From NCBI GenBank assembly GCA_035630195.1, contig DASQLD010000585.1, forward strand, positions 1-8,581: 8,581 nt of DNA, written 5' to 3'. A model generated the notes under the pieces. The model was given only the letters and a program-made list of their open reading frames with translations, was not told the DNA's origin and did not search any database. This DNA is from DASQDN01 sp035630195 (lineage in GTDB: Bacteria; Acidobacteriota; Terriglobia; Bryobacterales; Bryobacteraceae). Of the stretch, positions 6,365 to 8,581 are shown piece by piece (position 1 is the first letter of the stretch; each line of letters starts with the position of its first letter). The position numbers were made by a program, and so were the translations under genes.

Positions 6365-6814
6365 CTACTGCGCGGCGTACTTCTGAAACTCCGTCGCGCT
6401 GCCATCGGCCTGGAACAACAGCACGGAATAAGCGGCGCGCCGTGGACCCTGCTCCATACCCGGCGACCCCACCGGCATACCAGGAACAGCGAGACCCTTA
6501 CCCTTGGAACCCGTTTTTAGCAAACGCTGCACGTCCGCTGCCGGAACATGTCCTTCGATCGCATAGCCTTTGACAACCGCCGTATGGCACGACAGCAATT
6601 TCTCGGGGACACCGTACTTCTGCCGGTATTCGGCCGTGCTCGGCACGTCGGTGACCTTAACGTCAAACCCGTTCGCCTTCATGTGATCCACCCACTTACT
6701 GCAACATCCGCAAGTACGTGTTTTGAACACAGACACTTCCGGCCCGGCGGCAAGAAGCGATTGAGACAACAGGAGCGCCCCACAAAGGCTTTGCGCAAGA
6801 GTCCGTAACTTCAT
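6365..6814 (-). CDS. Exported DUF411 metal-binding protein
   Basis: This 149-residue protein is a clear DUF411 member, a family often found with copper-handling genes and presumed to bind copper or another soft metal in the periplasm. A Sec signal occupies residues 1-23 (hydrophobic core to LLAA, cleavage before G24). The mature domain has TCGCCSKW (34-41; C35, C37, C38), GFDVKV (49-54), the SCHTAVV block (75-81; C76, H77), EGHVPA (87-92; H89) and LAVPGMPVGSPGME, whose methionines could also hold metal. The length is normal. It is transcribed alone on the minus strand, 3 bases tail to tail with the metallohydrolase gene, and diverges from the hydrolase at 6849 across 34 bases. No copper ATPase, oxidase or sensor gene is in view. 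An AGG 12 bases upstream is a poor ribosome site; a GATAAT box ends 5 bases before the ATG. Confidence 0.92.
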   Translation of the reverse strand: MKLRTLAQSLCGALLLSQSLLAAGPEVSVFKTRTCGCCSKWVDHMKANGFDVKVTDVPSTAEYRQKYGVPEKLLSCHTAVVKGYAIEGHVPAADVQRLLKTGSKGKGLAVPGMPVGSPGMEQGPRRAAYSVLLFQADGSATEFQKYAAQ

Positions 6815-6819
6815 AATTC

Positions 6820-6825
6820 ATTATC
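6820..6825 (-). promoter_or_regulatory. Possible -10 box for the DUF411 gene
   Basis: On the minus strand the sequence reads GATAAT, 5 of 6 matches to TATAAT, ending 5 bases before the ATG at 6814. This would place the transcript start at or just inside the start codon, the same arrangement as at 1670-1683. No clear -35 box is seen at the expected distance, so the call rests on one short motif in a 34-base gap. Confidence 0.22.
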
Positions 6826-6848
6826 GCCTGACATGATCTAATAATCGG

Positions 6849-8581
6849 ATGCGCCTTCCTGTGTTGGCCGTATTCGCTGCCTCAATCGCTGTAGCTGCCG
6901 TCGACGTCATCCACATTAAAGAGCGGACCGATGTCGCCGAAGGAAAATCATTCGGATCGGCTGGACCGTACGAGCGCATCACAGCAACCGTTCACTTCCG
7001 ACTCGACCCGAAGCTCGAACAGAACCGCAGGATTATCGATCTCTCGCTCGCTCCCGTTGATAAGGACGGCTTCGTTCGATTCTCGGCCGACCTGCTTCTA
7101 TTGAAGCCCCGCGATCCCTCGAAAGGAAACGGCACAGCAATCATCGACGTTGTCAATCGAGGGCGCGTGCTGTCGTTCTCGAACTTCAATCGAGGCGCAT
7201 CGTCGCTCGATCCCCAGACACCAGCAGAACTCGGTGATGGCTTCGTTATGGACGCTGGATTCACGATCGCCGCCATCGGCTGGCAATGGGACACGCCACA
7301 GATTCCGGGCAGAATTGGCTTACAAGCTCCGCATCTGCCGGCATCGATTACCGGCGTAGTGCGGGGCGAGTTTGTACCTGACAAAAGCGTGGGCGGCTTC
7401 TCTCTTGGCGATCGCGATCACACACCGTATCCGGTTGCAGACGAGCAAGACTCTATCAACCATCTCTATGTGCGCGATGTCCCAGATGGAGCAAAGAAGG
7501 AAATTCCAAGAAACCGCTGGCGATTCGTTAACAAGACCAACGTCGAAATCGACGGCGGCTGCGAACCGGGCAAGATTTATGAGGTCGTTTATCGGGGAAC
7601 GGGCGCAGTTCCCACTGGGCTAGGATTTGCGGCAGTGCGCGACATGGCATCCTTCCTCAAGTTCGGGTCTTCCGCGATGCTCCTCGGCGACCAGCAACAG
7701 TTCATCAAGCGAACTATCGCATTCGGGGCATCACAGACCGGTCGCTTTCTCCGGCACTTCGTCTATCAAGGCTTTAACGAAGATGAAAAGTCACGTCCCG
7801 CGCTGGATGGTGTTTGGGCGCATGTCGCCGGCGCCGGCCGGGGTGGTTTCAATCATCGCTTCGCGCAACCGTCTCGCGATGGCCAGCCTGTTCTCCACTA
7901 TGCCTGGCCCGTCGACTTATTCCCGTTTCTCGACACGCCCTCGCGTGACCCCCTGACTGCGCGCGAAGACGGCCTCCTCCCACGCGGACCGCAAGCCAAA
8001 TTCAATCCCAAGATCTTCTACTCGAACAATTCCTATGAGTACTGGGGCCGGGCGGCATCTCTGATTCATACGACCGCGGACGGCGCCGCTGATGTGGCGC
8101 CATCCAAAGACACGCGGATCTACTTCTTCACCGGTGGCGCGCACGGCCCCGGATCTCTGACACTGAAGCGAACAAACACGCAAAACATCCCGAATCCGCT
8201 CGACTTCCGCTGGGGGATGCGTGGCCTGCTGATCGCTTTTCATGACTGGCTGAAGGAAGGAAAAGAACCACCGGCTTCGGCTTTTCCGAGCCTCGCAAAG
8301 CAACAGATCGCTCCTGTAAGCGCGTTGAAGTATCCAAACGGGATCCAGCCACCGCGCTGGCCAAGAGTACCGCAAATACTCGATTTCGGCCCGGATTTTC
8401 TCAACACAGGCGTTGTCGCGACGGAACCGCCCAAGCCGGGCGCCGCATACCGGATCCTCGTACCAAAGGTTGACCGTGACGGCATCGAAATGAGCGGCAT
8501 CCGAATGCCGGAGATAGACGTTCCTCTCGGCGCTTATGCGGGATGGAACTTACGAGCCGCATCCATCGGTAACCCCGACCG
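6849..8581 (+). CDS. Secreted alpha/beta hydrolase domain protein (Abhydrolase_10 type), 3' end outside window
   Basis: An open frame starts at the ATG at 6849 and runs uninterrupted for 577 codons to the right edge, so the C-terminus is missing. Residues 1-17 form a short Sec signal (LPVLAVFAASIAVAA). The rest matches the large 'alpha/beta hydrolase domain' family (Pfam Abhydrolase_10 as I recall it): FGSAGPYERI (35-44), the DLSLAPVDKDG block (64-74), VVNRGR (101-106), GWQWD (144-148), GFAAVRDMASFLKFG (259-273), the nucleophile elbow GASQTGRF (293-300, serine S295), HVAGAGRGGFNHRFAQPS (325-342) and FTGGAHGPG (427-435, H432 a possible catalytic histidine). Ester or amide hydrolysis outside the cytoplasm is likely; the substrate is unknown. 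No Shine-Dalgarno sequence is visible; AATAAT ends 3 bases before the ATG. It is not in the operon that ends at 6361, because the minus-strand DUF411 gene lies between. Confidence 0.87.
   Translation, partial: MRLPVLAVFAASIAVAAVDVIHIKERTDVAEGKSFGSAGPYERITATVHFRLDPKLEQNRRIIDLSLAPVDKDGFVRFSADLLLLKPRDPSKGNGTAIIDVVNRGRVLSFSNFNRGASSLDPQTPAELGDGFVMDAGFTIAAIGWQWDTPQIPGRIGLQAPHLPASITGVVRGEFVPDKSVGGFSLGDRDHTPYPVADEQDSINHLYVRDVPDGAKKEIPRNRWRFVNKTNVEIDGGCEPGKIYEVVYRGTGAVPTGLGFAAVRDMASFLKFGSSAMLLGDQQQFIKRTIAFGASQTGRFLRHFVYQGFNEDEKSRPALDGVWAHVAGAGRGGFNHRFAQPSRDGQPVLHYAWPVDLFPFLDTPSRDPLTAREDGLLPRGPQAKFNPKIFYSNNSYEYWGRAASLIHTTADGAADVAPSKDTRIYFFTGGAHGPGSLTLKRTNTQNIPNPLDFRWGMRGLLIAFHDWLKEGKEPPASAFPSLAKQQIAPVSALKYPNGIQPPRWPRVPQILDFGPDFLNTGVVATEPPKPGAAYRILVPKVDRDGIEMSGIRMPEIDVPLGAYAGWNLRAASIGNPD

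Noticed and set aside
7827..7838. 12-base perfect palindrome GCCGGCGCCGGC, considered as an operator or recombination site.
   Set aside because: It encodes the Ala/Gly run in the conserved AGAGRG stretch of the hydrolase, where GC-rich codons readily create palindromes. No second copy or neighbouring site was seen.
7917..8375. 152-codon minus-strand open frame near the right edge.
   Set aside because: It lies fully within the plus-strand hydrolase, whose conserved family motifs continue on both sides. Its translation is rich in R, S and W as expected of an antisense shadow.

Overview
The window looks like chromosomal DNA from a soil-type Acidobacteriota, possibly the Solibacter/Bryobacter group. 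That placement is an inference from gene content and moderately GC-rich coding style: many exported hydrolases, a Tat-exported member of an uncharacterised protein family, a CehA/McbA-type PHP metallohydrolase and a large 'alpha/beta hydrolase domain' protein. A planctomycete-like source is less likely but not excluded. There is no tRNA, rRNA, CRISPR array, insertion sequence, phage gene or other sign of recent mobility. Packing is very tight: the longest gap between genes is 38 bases, so no stretch above 300 bases lacks a gene.

Layout. (1) 32-463, plus strand: small cytosolic DUF2203 protein. (2) 466-1659, minus strand: exported M19 (renal dipeptidase-like) metallopeptidase, tail to tail with DUF2203 across 2 bases. 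(3) 1683-6361, plus strand: a probable three-gene operon diverging from the M19 gene across 23 bases. It holds two tandem paralogues of a family with no function known to me (the first with a twin-arginine signal, the second with none), joined stop-to-start as TAG-ATG, then a 732-residue secreted PHP-type metallohydrolase. (4) 6365-6814, minus strand: exported DUF411 protein with a CxCC metal-binding signature, 3 bases tail to tail with the operon. (5) 6849 to the right edge, plus strand: a large secreted alpha/beta hydrolase, cut off by the window after 577 codons.

How the genes may work together. Five of the seven proteins carry export signals and three of those are predicted hydrolases, which suggests breakdown of some amide- or ester-containing compound outside the cytoplasm. 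This is inference; no substrate can be read from the sequence. The most intriguing part is the tandem pair. The order of motifs resembles Gfo/Idh/MocA oxidoreductases: an N-terminal beta strand and loop, a 'VDxVxI..EHG' segment, then a 'VPV(F/Y)NDKH' segment where the classical family has EKP. The glycine-rich dinucleotide-binding motif is eroded in one copy and absent in the other. One copy appears exported and the other cytosolic, and both are linked to a PHP metallohydrolase.

Regulation. The first operon gene has no Shine-Dalgarno sequence but has a perfect TATAAT 7 bases before its ATG, which fits leaderless transcription; the second gene has a good GGAG. A 9-bp perfect hairpin followed by TTTT lies inside the metallohydrolase gene and looks like an intrinsic terminator in an unexpected place.
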